NCBI GenBank assembly: GCA_020845495.1
Contig: JADLFM010000244.1
Location: 1 to 20,450, forward strand
From: Chloroflexota bacterium
Lineage (GTDB): Bacteria; Chloroflexota; UBA6077; JACCZL01
DNA: 20,450 nt
Reading direction: 5' to 3'
Shown here: positions 1-7,599 of the stretch, one piece after another
Layout of the letters: the number at the start of each line of letters is the position of its first letter
Position numbering within the stretch: the first letter of the stretch is position 1
The notes under the pieces: generated by a model
Seen by the model: the letters and a program-made list of their open reading frames with translations, nothing else
What the model was told of the DNA's origin: nothing
The model's database searches: none
Program-made: the position numbers and the translations under genes

Positions 1-124
1 GCCGTGCGTTGTCGCCGTGCGTTGTCGCCGTGCGTTGTCGCCGTGCGTTGTCGCCGTGCGTTGTCGCCGTGCGTTGTCGCCGTGCGTTGTCGCCGTGCGT
101 TGTCGCCGTGCGTTGTCGCCGTGC
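1..124. repeat. 13-bp perfect tandem repeat array, about 9.5 copies
   Basis: The unit GCCGTGCGTTGTC is repeated nine times without a mismatch (1-117), followed by a seven-base partial copy. The array begins at the window edge, so its real length is unknown. Because 13 is not a multiple of 3, the array reads open in several frames as a 13-residue periodic peptide. That is a consequence of the repeat and not evidence of a gene. Perfect identity between copies suggests recent expansion by replication slippage. It lies about 100 bp beyond the 3' end of the amidase gene. Confidence 0.95.
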
Positions 125-226
125 CGCCCGGACGACCCGCTCGCGGGGTGTAGGTCGCTCGAGGTATGCCGAAATCTCGGCATCCAAATCAGCGCCCGCG
201 GCTCACCGCTCGTCGCCAGAACTGAT

Positions 227-1612
227 TCAGGCGCGTTCAGGGGGGTGTTGGTCGAAGCCAAGGATGTCCTCGATCCAACTCGCTGCCCGAAATACCGTCG
301 ACTCGTCGAGACGCTTCCCGATCACCTGAACGCCAAACGGTAGCCCGTCGTCGGAGACGCCGCTCGGGAGGGTGATGGCCGGCAACCCAAGCAGCGACCA
401 GGGGGACTGGAACGAAGGGTCGCCGGTGGTCTCCGGCGTGGGTGGCAAGTTCGACACGCTCGGAGCAAGGAAGCCGTCAAGGCCGTCGAGCGCCGCCGCG
501 ACCTCGGCCGAAAGCAGGCGCCGCAGCCGCTGGGCATGGAGGTGCGCCCAGGCTGGCACCAACTGGCCAGCCATCGCCTGAGCACGGATCTTCGGGCTGT
601 AGTCGTCAGGGTTGCGGGCGATCCAGGCGAGATGGACGGTGGCCGCCTCGGTCTGCATTGTGAGCCGATGGACTTCCTGGAACAGGTCGTAGGCGGAGGG
701 CAGGCGCCTCGAGACGATGTCCGCGCCGGCCGCCGCAAGCCGCGCGGCGACGCTCTCCACGTGGGCGCGCACATCCGGTTCGGCTCGCTGGACGAACTCG
801 GCGAGCAGCGCCAGCCGTGGCCTACGCAGCGGCACCCCCAGCGCCGCCAGATAGTCCGGCACCTCGGCGGCGAGTGAGTGGGGGTCGGCCGGATCGTGGC
901 CGGCCAGCACGCCGAGGACGAGTGCAGCATCCTCGACGCTGCGAGTCAGCGGCCCGGCGTGATCGAGGCTCCAGGCCAGGGGAACGATGCCGCGTCGGCT
1001 GACCCGCCCGTAGGTCGGCTTGAGGCCAACGATGCCGTTGTACGCGGCCGGCCTCAGGATCGAGCCACCCGTCTGGGTGCCGAGTGCGAACGGCACCAGC
1101 CGTGCCGCGACCGCCGCGGCGGACCCGCTGCTCGATCCGCCAGGTGTTCGGTCGGCGCGCCAGGGATTCGTCGTCGGTGGCGGATCGGCCGACGCGAACT
1201 GCGTCGTGACCGTCTTCCCGATGAGGACCGCGCCGGCTTCCTTCAGTCGCACGATCGTCTCGGCGTCACCGCCCGGCACGTTATCAGCGAGCGGCGGGAA
1301 GCCGGCTGTGGTCCGGAGGCCGGCCGTGTTGTAGATGTCCTTCGCGGCGAACGGGACTCCGTGCAGCGGCCCGACCGGCGTGCCCTGACGGCGCAACGTC
1401 GTGTCAGCCGCGAACGCCGCCGCCCGCGCACCCTCGGCGTCGACAGTCACGAACGCCTGCAACGTCGGCTCTGAGCGTTCGATGCGGCGCAGCAGCGCCT
1501 CGACGAGAGCTCCCGAGGAGACCTCGCCGGCGCGGATGGCAGCGGCGGCCTGCGTCGCGGTCAGGTCATGCAACTCGACCTCAGGTCGCTCGACAAGCTG
1601 TACGTCGGTCAT
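227..1612 (-). CDS. Amidase-signature family amidase (AtzE/GatA-like)
   Basis: Predicted 461-residue cytoplasmic hydrolase of the amidase signature (AS) family, which cleaves amide bonds with a Ser-cisSer-Lys triad. The triad is visible: Lys91 in GVPFAAKDIYNTAG, the cis-Ser around Ser160 in the glycine/serine loop GGSSSGSAAAVA, and the nucleophile Ser184 in GTQTGGSILRPAA, 24 residues after the cis-Ser as in characterised members. The following GLKPTYGRVSRRGIVPLAWS stretch is also typical. Length is normal for the family. The ATG start lies one base after the stop of a small upstream gene, so the two are almost certainly co-translated. Family members include GatA, AtzE, ureidoacid and indoleacetamide hydrolases. 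The absence of neighbouring gatB/gatC argues against tRNA amidotransferase. The substrate cannot be told from sequence. Confidence 0.93.
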   Translation of the reverse strand: MTDVQLVERPEVELHDLTATQAAAAIRAGEVSSGALVEALLRRIERSEPTLQAFVTVDAEGARAAAFAADTTLRRQGTPVGPLHGVPFAAKDIYNTAGLRTTAGFPPLADNVPGGDAETIVRLKEAGAVLIGKTVTTQFASADPPPTTNPWRADRTPGGSSSGSAAAVAARLVPFALGTQTGGSILRPAAYNGIVGLKPTYGRVSRRGIVPLAWSLDHAGPLTRSVEDAALVLGVLAGHDPADPHSLAAEVPDYLAALGVPLRRPRLALLAEFVQRAEPDVRAHVESVAARLAAAGADIVSRRLPSAYDLFQEVHRLTMQTEAATVHLAWIARNPDDYSPKIRAQAMAGQLVPAWAHLHAQRLRRLLSAEVAAALDGLDGFLAPSVSNLPPTPETTGDPSFQSPWSLLGLPAITLPSGVSDDGLPFGVQVIGKRLDESTVFRAASWIEDILGFDQHPPERA

Positions 1613-1613
1613 G

Positions 1614-1790
1614 TTACGGCTCCACGTCCATCGGCTCGAGCGGTTCGCGCTCGATGCGCCAGATCGCGCCGGCCGTCAATTCGAGGGTGGCACGTAGCTC
1701 GCCGAGGCGCTCGTCGCCCCAGGTTGCCCGCGCCGCCGCCAGGAGCGCGTCGAGGATCTCATCCCGCGTCATCGCTGGATCGAAGCGCAC
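1614..1790 (-). CDS. Small AtzG-like protein upstream of the amidase
   Basis: Predicted 58-residue protein: an amphipathic helical region (TRDEILDALLAAARATWGDE) followed by a second helix, ending in an acidic, proline-containing tail (EREPLEPMDVEP). This layout resembles AtzG/GatC-like small subunits that pair with AS-family amidases, whose C-terminal tail packs on the amidase. Its TAA stop is separated from the amidase ATG by one base, supporting a functional pair. I chose the GTG at 1788-1790 because GAGGTGG lies five bases upstream. The frame is open back to an ATG at 1850, and another ATG lies at 1772 without a good ribosome site. Assignment to the AtzG family is inference from size, tail and position. 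Confidence 0.55.
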   Translation of the reverse strand: MRFDPAMTRDEILDALLAAARATWGDERLGELRATLELTAGAIWRIEREPLEPMDVEP

Positions 1791-1860
1791 GCCCGCCACC
1801 TCACGCCGCAGTGTGCCGGCATCGTGGCACGCCCGATCGCCCTGGTGCAAGGCAACGACT

Positions 1861-1894
1861 CCGAGGTCCTCGAGGCCAGGGCTTCAAACCTCGG
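1861..1894 (-). other. Imperfect stem-loop downstream of the Uma2 gene
   Basis: CCGAGGT (1861-1867) and ACCTCGG (1888-1894) form a perfect 7-bp stem, and the 20-base loop can fold further (GCC/GGC). It lies 30 bases after the Uma2 stop codon and before the AtzG-like gene. No T-run follows on the minus strand, so it is not a textbook intrinsic terminator. It could be an mRNA 3'-end stabiliser or simply chance in GC-rich DNA. Confidence 0.3.
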
Positions 1895-1923
1895 TCCTCG
1901 CACACCTGGCTGGTGCGCGCCAA

Positions 1924-2472
1924 CTACTGCCAGAGGTCGTCGAGGGCGATCTCCAGGCCAGGGAACAGCACCGGACGGAAGGTATCGCTCGCACCGGATG
2001 TTCCGATCAGACGGTAGCCGTCGTCACCGAGCACCCGTTCCTCCAGCACCCGCTCGATGGGATCGACAATCCAGTAATGAGGGATGCCGGCAGCAGCGTA
2101 GCGTCGGAGCTTGATGCCTCGGTCGTATGTGGCTGTGCCGGGCGAGAGCACCTCGACGACGAGATCGGGCGGCCCCTCGACACCGCGCTCGGAGATCAGC
2201 GAGCGGCGCTGGTTGGAGATGAAGAGGATGTCCGGCTCGACGCCGGTGCCCTCGTCCAGCACCACGCCCGTCGGTGCAGGAACGATCTCTCCGAGTGCGT
2301 ACTCGACGACCCAGGTGCTCACGACACGGTAGAGCGCCCCAACGGTGCGCTGGTGGCGCCAGCCCGGTGCCGGGTTCACGTACAACTCACTGTCGATCAC
2401 CTCGTACCGGTTGCCATCGTCTGGTGCGTCCCAGATGTCGGACGCCAGGAACCGCACACCGCGCGTTGCCAT
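1924..2472 (-). CDS. Uma2 family putative restriction endonuclease-fold protein (DUF820)
   Basis: Predicted 182-residue protein of the Uma2 (DUF820) family, which has a PD-(D/E)xK nuclease-like fold and is greatly expanded in cyanobacteria and Chloroflexota. Its cellular role is not established. Visible landmarks are the N-terminal YEVIDSELYVNPAPGWRHQ segment, the core VEPDILFIS with the metal-binding Asp, DLVVEVLSPGTATYDRGIK with the E of the catalytic E-x-K-like motif and a downstream Lys, and RRYAAAGIPHYWIVDP. I chose the ATG at 2470-2472 because GGGAGG lies five bases upstream and a -10 element (TAGAAT, 2489-2494) overlaps the alternative start at 2490. Such genes are often single and scattered, as here. 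Confidence 0.88.
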   Translation of the reverse strand: MATRGVRFLASDIWDAPDDGNRYEVIDSELYVNPAPGWRHQRTVGALYRVVSTWVVEYALGEIVPAPTGVVLDEGTGVEPDILFISNQRRSLISERGVEGPPDLVVEVLSPGTATYDRGIKLRRYAAAGIPHYWIVDPIERVLEERVLGDDGYRLIGTSGASDTFRPVLFPGLEIALDDLWQ

Positions 2473-2488
2473 ACTGGCCTCCCGCCGC

Positions 2489-2516
2489 ATTCTACCGCGC
2501 GTGTCGTGCCATCAAC
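2489..2516 (-). promoter_or_regulatory. Probable sigma70-type promoter of the Uma2 gene
   Basis: On the minus strand, GTTGAT (2511-2516) is followed after 16 bases by TAGAAT (2489-2494), a 5/6 match to the -10 consensus. Transcription would start near 2482, giving a short leader that still contains the GGGAGG ribosome-binding site before the ATG at 2472. The -35 match is weak. Confidence 0.45.
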
Positions 2517-2578
2517 GTGCTTCCCCCTCTCGCCTGACCGGCACAGAAACAGGCGAGTACAGATACTGACGGAGCGGG

Positions 2579-2584
2579 TATAGT
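2579..2584 (+). promoter_or_regulatory. Possible -10 element of the DUF711 gene
   Basis: TATAGT at 2579-2584 is a 5/6 match to the -10 consensus and lies 14 bases before the GTG start at 2599. No convincing -35 is seen at the right distance. The predicted leader is only about 8 bases and has little ribosome-binding sequence. Confidence 0.35.
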
Positions 2585-2598
2585 GCCGCGAGGCTCCG

Positions 2599-3810
2599 GT
2601 GAAGATTCGCTCGATCTGCGTCGGCATCGATGCATCCTGGCCCCTGGTCGTCGAGGACGTCCAGGGGGCCGGGCGATTCCTGCGTGCCGCCCGCGCACGC
2701 TTCGAGGACGCCGGAGTCGAGGTTCAGACCACCCGACTCGCCCTCTCGCCGTTCGCCGAGTTGCGGCCGGAGGCAAGCCCCGATTGGGTCGTGCCGATGG
2801 CCCAGGAAGTCGAGGCGGTGTGCCAGGCAGAGGGCATCGAGTTCACCACGCTCGGGCCGGTCCGCTGGAGCCGCCTCGATCCGCCTCGTGCGACCGCCTA
2901 CGCCGCCATGCTGCCCGACGCCATCGGCGCGACTGAGCAGGTGTCGGCCTCCATCGAGACGGCTGCGAACGGCAGGCTCTACCCGAGCGCTGCACGGGCC
3001 GTCGGCGAGACGATCGCTCGTCTCGCGCATGAGACACCGCTCGGCTTCGGCAACTTCCGCTTCTGTGCCGTCGCCGAGTGCGGCCCGAACATCCCGTTCT
3101 TCCCCTCCGCCTATCACGCAGGCGGCCCGCCCCGCTTCACCATCGGGCTGGAGGCGGCCGACGACGTCCGCCGAGCCTTCGTCGAGGCTGGAGACGTGGC
3201 GACCCTCGAACGGCGTCTCGTCGAAACCCTCGGGGCGAGCGTCCAACGAGTTGAGACTCTAGCGCGCAGACTGGCTGAAGAGACTGGTGTCAGCTATGGC
3301 GGTACTGACCTGACGCCCGCGCCGTTCCCCGCCGACGCGGTCAGTTCAGCCGGGATGCTCGAAGACCTCGGCGTCGGCGTTTTCGGCGGGGCCGGCACGC
3401 TGACCGCCGCATCGATCCTGACCGGTATGCTCAAGCGGCTGCCGTTCCAGCACGTCGGGTTCTCGGGGCTGATGCTGCCAGTCCTCGAGGACTCGGTGCT
3501 TGCGGCCCGGACCGCCGGCGGACACCTGACCTGGCGGGATCTGCTGCTCTACTCGGCTGTCTGTGGCACCGGCCTCGACACCGTGCCGCTGCCCGGCGAC
3601 GCTGCGCCGGCCGCGCTCGCCGCGGTCACCCTGGACGTTGCCGCACTGGCAGTGGCGCTCCACAAGCCGCTGAGCTGTCGGCTGTTTCCGGTCCCCGGCA
3701 AGGCGGCCGGCGATCTGACCGAGTACGACTTTCCATACTTCGCCAATGCGCGGGTGCTAGCGCTCCCGGGAGGGGGAAGTGACCGTCTGCTCGACCGTCT
3801 TGAAGGCTGA
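2599..3810 (+). CDS. DUF711 (UPF0210) family protein
   Basis: Predicted 403-residue cytoplasmic protein. It is recognised by the N-terminal MKIRSICVGID strand, the central GNFRFCAVAECGPNIPFFPSAY segment and above all the C-terminal GTGLDTVPLPGD motif, all characteristic of DUF711/UPF0210 (annotated PFL family in some databases). Full-length members are usually around 400-450 residues, so this copy looks complete. The biochemical role of the family is unknown. In other bacteria it is often next to an ACT-domain protein, which is not the case here. The start is GTG, because a Val/Met codon at 2599 begins exactly at the family's conserved N terminus. A small membrane protein follows after 9 bases. 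Confidence 0.9.
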   Translation: MKIRSICVGIDASWPLVVEDVQGAGRFLRAARARFEDAGVEVQTTRLALSPFAELRPEASPDWVVPMAQEVEAVCQAEGIEFTTLGPVRWSRLDPPRATAYAAMLPDAIGATEQVSASIETAANGRLYPSAARAVGETIARLAHETPLGFGNFRFCAVAECGPNIPFFPSAYHAGGPPRFTIGLEAADDVRRAFVEAGDVATLERRLVETLGASVQRVETLARRLAEETGVSYGGTDLTPAPFPADAVSSAGMLEDLGVGVFGGAGTLTAASILTGMLKRLPFQHVGFSGLMLPVLEDSVLAARTAGGHLTWRDLLLYSAVCGTGLDTVPLPGDAAPAALAAVTLDVAALAVALHKPLSCRLFPVPGKAAGDLTEYDFPYFANARVLALPGGGSDRLLDRLEG

Positions 3811-3819
3811 TGGCCTGCT

Positions 3820-4140
3820 ATGAAGAGTAGTCTCGTCCTGGCCGCCGGCATTCTGCTCGTCCTCGGTATCTTCTTCGCTCGTGACCGCCTGAAATTCGCC
3901 TTCAAAGTTGGGGCGGTCCTGTATGCCGTGTCACTGGTGGCGCGGTTCTTCCTCTTCGGCGCGACCGACCCGGACAACCTGCTGGACATCGCGATCATCG
4001 CCGCCGTCTTCTTCGGGATCTGGGCGGTTGGCTGGCTGGCGACGCACCTCACGCTACGCTATCGCTCGCGCCGCGCCGCCACCGAGGGGCCCTCGGCCTC
4101 CCCGCCCGGCCGGTGGCCGGGGCGATGGCGCCGACGGTGA
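3820..4140 (+). CDS. Small hypothetical membrane protein
   Basis: Predicted 106-residue protein with three hydrophobic segments: about residues 3-20, 28-48 and 55-80. The last is followed by an Arg/Pro-rich, positively charged cytoplasmic tail (LRYRSRRAATEG onwards). I do not recognise a family. The gene begins nine bases after the DUF711 stop on the same strand, so it is probably in one transcript with it. No strong ribosome-binding site precedes the ATG, consistent with translational coupling. The last 20 residues are low-complexity and may be poorly conserved. Confidence 0.65.
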   Translation: MKSSLVLAAGILLVLGIFFARDRLKFAFKVGAVLYAVSLVARFFLFGATDPDNLLDIAIIAAVFFGIWAVGWLATHLTLRYRSRRAATEGPSASPPGRWPGRWRRR

Positions 4141-4482
4141 CCGAGCCGCTTGTCGAGCCGACGCGCCGGCCGATGCCGGGATCGCGCAGGGCACGCCTCC
4201 TGCACTGCCCGCATCTTGATGTGACGCATCTTCACCTGGCGCTATGTCCGCATCTTTACAGAAGGTCTTGAGCACTAGCACTCGAACCGCACATGGTATC
4301 CACGTACGTGACCTTTGCCATGATCCTCCGTCCGGACCGCGGCCGTTCGAGCGCCAGTGCGTGTCAGCGGCCCGTGACCGTGACGTAGGGCAGGCCGATC
4401 CTGAGGCTCCGTGGCACACCCGAGCGCCCTATCGTCATGGCTCCCGTCGTCCGCTTGCCTGAGAGGACGATGAGATGACGAG
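4141..4482. other. Intergenic region with a triplicated CGCATCTT octamer
   Basis: There is no gene in these 342 bases. Three same-strand copies of CGCATCTT occur at 4210-4217, 4225-4232 and 4249-4256, about 230-270 bases before the metallopeptidase gene. No convincing promoter pair was found: TTTACA at 4255-4260 overlaps the last octamer but lacks a good -10. The repeats could be a regulator-binding cluster for the downstream gene, which is speculative. Confidence 0.45.
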
Positions 4483-6447
4483 ATGGAGATGAGCGGTCGC
4501 TATTGTCGTCTGACACCGCCGCTCTGCGTGTTCGTCGCACTGCTGCTCACCCTGATATCCGCCGCGCCGCAGGCGTTCGCACAGACAGCCGCGCCGGCCA
4601 CCCCTGCCACACCAGGCCCAGAGGTGGGGGCCGGCACGCCGGCCCCTGCGCGCACTGATACCGCGTCCTACGACATCCAGGCCCGCTTCGATCCGGCGAC
4701 GTGGCAGATCCACGCCACCGAAACCATCAGCTACCGCAACCCTTCGGCCAACACGCTCTCGGAGATCTGGCTGAAGCTGTACCTGAACGCCTTCCGCGAC
4801 CAGAACACCATCTGGATGCGGGAGGCTTCGGGCATCCACCGAGGCAACGACTACGATCCGAGTCATCCGGGCTGGATCGCCCTGGAGCGGCTGCACGTGC
4901 TTGGCGCGGACGGCTCGACGGTCGACGTTCTGCCAGCCGATGCCGCGTCGGCCGAGACCGTCCTGCGGGTTCCGTTGCCCCGGCCAATCGGTCCCGGCGA
5001 GACAATCCATTTCGCCGCCACCTGGACGAGTCAGTTGCCGCGCGTGTTTGCCCGGACCGGCGTCGCGCCGGATTCGAGTGGGGCCGGTCTGTTCGTCATG
5101 GCGGGTCAGTGGTACCCCAAGCTCGCGGTTTACGACCGGGGTACCTGGGATGTCGAGCCCTGGCACGCGAACTCCGAGTTCTTTGCCGACTTCGGCGATT
5201 ACACGCTGGCGCTCACCGTCCCGGGCGGCTACGTGACCGGCGCCTCCGGCGTCCGGGATTCTCGCACCGAGAATCGCGACGGCACCGCCACCGTCCGCTA
5301 CCGCGCTGAGTCGGTCAGCGACGTCGCCTGGACGGCCTGGGCCGGGTACCGTCAGGTGACGCGTTCCATCATCGCGGCTGGCCAGCGGGTCGAACTGGAG
5401 CTCCTGGCACCGGCGGCCAGCGACCGGGCGTCGGACGGCCGCTACTTCGACACGGCGTCGGCCACCCTCGACATGCTAGGCCGCTGGTTCGGCGCCTACC
5501 CCTGGCCGAAGCTGACGCTGGTGGTTCCGCCGGCGAATGCATCGGGCGCAGGCGGCATGGAATACCCGACCCTCGTCACGCTTGGACTGGCGACGAGCGG
5601 TCCATTTGGTATCGAACGGGGCATCCGCGATGTCGAAGTCGTGACCGCCCACGAGATCGCCCATCAGTGGTCGCCGATGCAGACGGCCACCAACGAGGGC
5701 CGTGAAGCGTGGCTCGACGAGGGCCTGGCCGACTATGCGACCACCCGCGTGCTCGCCGCGCTCTATGGCACGCGGAAATCGCTGGTGGCCATCGGGCCAA
5801 TCGAGCTTGGCTACGGCACGACCCATCGCGCCCAATTCGAGGCGATCGCCGCAACCGAGCGGCTGGATCAACCGTCGTGGACCTTCCCGAGCTACGTCGC
5901 GTACGGTGCGACCGTCTACTCGAAGGGCATGCTCACCTTCCAGACACTCGAGCGCATGCTCGGTACGGATCGCTTCACCAGCGCGATGCATGGCTATTTC
6001 GACCGCTGGCGCTGGCGGCACCCGACCGCCGCTGACCTTCAGGCCGCACTGGAGGCCGGCACCGGCGAATCGCTCGGCTGGTTCTTCCAGCCACTGGTCT
6101 TCGGTACGGGTGTGGTCGAGTATCGGATCGCCGGGGTGAGCGAGCGGGGCGCGACCGTCGCGCGGACCGGCAGTGTTGCGTTCCCAGTCGACGTGCGCTT
6201 GACTCTTGCGGACGGTACGACCGCGCGACAGACCTGGAGCGGCGCCGACTCGTCGCTCGTGCTCGACACAGGTGGTCGGGAGCTCGGCCGGGTCGAGCTC
6301 GACCCGGACCAGACCATCGGCCTGGAGCTCGATCGCCTGAACGATAGCGTCGACGTGGTGCCGTCTCGGACGCCGCTGGTGGCACTCGGCGTCCGTCTCC
6401 TCGGGCTAGCGCAGACGGCCTTGCAGCTTTTCGGCACGATCGGTTGA
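4483..6447 (+). CDS. Secreted M1-family zinc metallopeptidase (aminopeptidase N-like)
   Basis: Predicted 654-residue gluzincin. An N-terminal signal peptide (hydrophobic CVFVALLLTLISAAPQAFA, about residues 12-31) points to export. The N-terminal M1 beta domain follows (IQARFDPATWQIHATETISY). The catalytic domain has GGMEYP (Met359/Glu360, the GAMEN-like loop), HEIAHQW (His390, Glu391, His394) and the third zinc ligand Glu413 in WLDEGLADY, exactly HEXXH-X18-E. Tyr479 in VYSKG is the likely transition-state tyrosine. A short C-terminal beta domain and a weakly hydrophobic tail follow, shorter than in large aminopeptidases. Two in-frame ATGs (4483, 4489) are possible and neither has an ideal ribosome site. 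A five-codon ORF starting at 4475 ends across the second ATG. A membrane protein follows after 54-66 bases. Confidence 0.92.
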   Translation: MEMSGRYCRLTPPLCVFVALLLTLISAAPQAFAQTAAPATPATPGPEVGAGTPAPARTDTASYDIQARFDPATWQIHATETISYRNPSANTLSEIWLKLYLNAFRDQNTIWMREASGIHRGNDYDPSHPGWIALERLHVLGADGSTVDVLPADAASAETVLRVPLPRPIGPGETIHFAATWTSQLPRVFARTGVAPDSSGAGLFVMAGQWYPKLAVYDRGTWDVEPWHANSEFFADFGDYTLALTVPGGYVTGASGVRDSRTENRDGTATVRYRAESVSDVAWTAWAGYRQVTRSIIAAGQRVELELLAPAASDRASDGRYFDTASATLDMLGRWFGAYPWPKLTLVVPPANASGAGGMEYPTLVTLGLATSGPFGIERGIRDVEVVTAHEIAHQWSPMQTATNEGREAWLDEGLADYATTRVLAALYGTRKSLVAIGPIELGYGTTHRAQFEAIAATERLDQPSWTFPSYVAYGATVYSKGMLTFQTLERMLGTDRFTSAMHGYFDRWRWRHPTAADLQAALEAGTGESLGWFFQPLVFGTGVVEYRIAGVSERGATVARTGSVAFPVDVRLTLADGTTARQTWSGADSSLVLDTGGRELGRVELDPDQTIGLELDRLNDSVDVVPSRTPLVALGVRLLGLAQTALQLFGTIG

Positions 6448-6513
6448 GCACAATGGGGGGGGCGGGCGTGTACATGACCGCACGCGCGTGCGAATGACGG
6501 AGTGAATGACTCG

Positions 6514-7599
6514 ATGATGGGCGCGAGGGCGCGAGTGGCGGCGGGGCAGGCGGCCGGTGCGGCTGTGGGCCGGCTGCTCGCTCGGGCGTTGCGCTTCGCC
6601 GCTCCGCTGTACCTCGCGACGCTCGCCCTCGCGGCCGTACCGACCGCGATCGTCATAGCGGCAGCTCACCTCGCTGCTGGCAACCGGCCCTGGCGGACTG
6701 GCCTGCTCGATCCCTCCTGGCTGAACCTGGTCGTCGAGGCGCTGGGGGAAGTTGGAGCGCCGAGTAGCTACGTCGACGATACACGTCTCCGCGCGGGGCT
6801 GTTGCTGATCTTGCTGGGGCTGCTGGTCGGAGTGGTGGCGTTGATCCTGAACGGCGTGGTGTATGCATTCCTGGCCGGCGGCATCCTCGAACGTCTCCAA
6901 CTCGCGGTTGGACCAGTCGGCGGAGCACACTCCCGCGTGCCACCCCTCGAGCAACGGGCGACCGACGAGCGGTCCAGCGTGGGCGTGCTTCGGGGGCGCC
7001 GCATGGCACCGGGGTTCTGGGTGGCCTGCCGCTGCTGGTTCTGGCCGTTCGTGCGGCTCGGGCTCCTCGGCATGGTCGTCTACGGTGTGCTCGCCGTTGC
7101 GGCGGCCTTGCTGCTGATGTGGCTCCAACGCGTGCTGACGCCGACCGTAGCCTTCGTACTTCAGGTTGCCTGGCTGTCGCTACTGGCAGGCTGGCTCGAG
7201 TTGGCGCGAGCCTGGATGGTGCGGTGCGGCGACCGCGCGGCATGGCACGGATTGCGGGCTGCGACGCAGCTGACGTTCCACCCCCGGCCGCCTATCATCT
7301 GGCTCGCGCTGGCGCTCCCGAGCATCGGGCTGCTGCTCGTTCAGACCTGGATGCCGTTCGTGGGCGATCCTTCGTCGCCACTCGCCATCCTTGGGTCGCT
7401 GCTGGCCGCTCAGGTCACCGCGTTCGCTGGGGCCTGGTTCAAGGTGGTGCGGCTGGGCATTGCGCTGCGGCTCGTCCCGGCCGTGCTCTCCGAGCACGAG
7501 GGCGCACCGTCTCCGGACGGGCGCTGGACCGGCTCTGAGCTATCCGGGCGGCGACCGCTTCCCACGATTGCCGAAACTCGTCCATCGTCCGCAACGTGA
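6514..7599 (+). CDS. Hypothetical multi-pass membrane protein
   Basis: Predicted 361-residue integral membrane protein of no family I can name. Hydrophobic segments are visible near the N terminus (APLYLATLALAAVPTAIVIAA), in the region of LLLILLGLLVGVVALILNGVV, then PFVRLGLLGMVVYGVLAVAA, a Trp/Leu-rich segment, LALALPSIGLLLVQTW and a last one near ILGSLLAAQVTAFAGAW: about six in all. The alternation of long hydrophilic loops and helices resembles DUF-type membrane proteins that follow secreted peptidases, but that is weak. I chose the ATG at 6514 because GGAG at 6499-6502 suits it (11-base spacer) and overlaps the alternative GTG at 6502. It probably shares a transcript with the upstream metallopeptidase. 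Confidence 0.75.
   Translation: MMGARARVAAGQAAGAAVGRLLARALRFAAPLYLATLALAAVPTAIVIAAAHLAAGNRPWRTGLLDPSWLNLVVEALGEVGAPSSYVDDTRLRAGLLLILLGLLVGVVALILNGVVYAFLAGGILERLQLAVGPVGGAHSRVPPLEQRATDERSSVGVLRGRRMAPGFWVACRCWFWPFVRLGLLGMVVYGVLAVAAALLLMWLQRVLTPTVAFVLQVAWLSLLAGWLELARAWMVRCGDRAAWHGLRAATQLTFHPRPPIIWLALALPSIGLLLVQTWMPFVGDPSSPLAILGSLLAAQVTAFAGAWFKVVRLGIALRLVPAVLSEHEGAPSPDGRWTGSELSGRRPLPTIAETRPSSAT

Noticed and set aside
1..124. CRISPR array
   Set aside because: Units are contiguous 13-mers with no spacers, and no cas genes are nearby.
9..343. Open reading frames across the 13-bp repeat encoding a periodic Cys/Arg/Val peptide
   Set aside because: They are open in more than one frame only because the repeat contains no stop. 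There is no ribosome site, and the non-repeat part has no protein-like character.
1861..1894. tRNA-like sequence (GGCTTCAAACCTCGG resembles a T-arm)
   Set aside because: No acceptor, D-arm or anticodon stem could be assembled around it; only a simple hairpin is present.
2512..3246. 244-residue minus-strand frame opposite the DUF711 gene
   Set aside because: A typical antisense shadow in GC-rich coding DNA; the plus-strand frame has clear family motifs.
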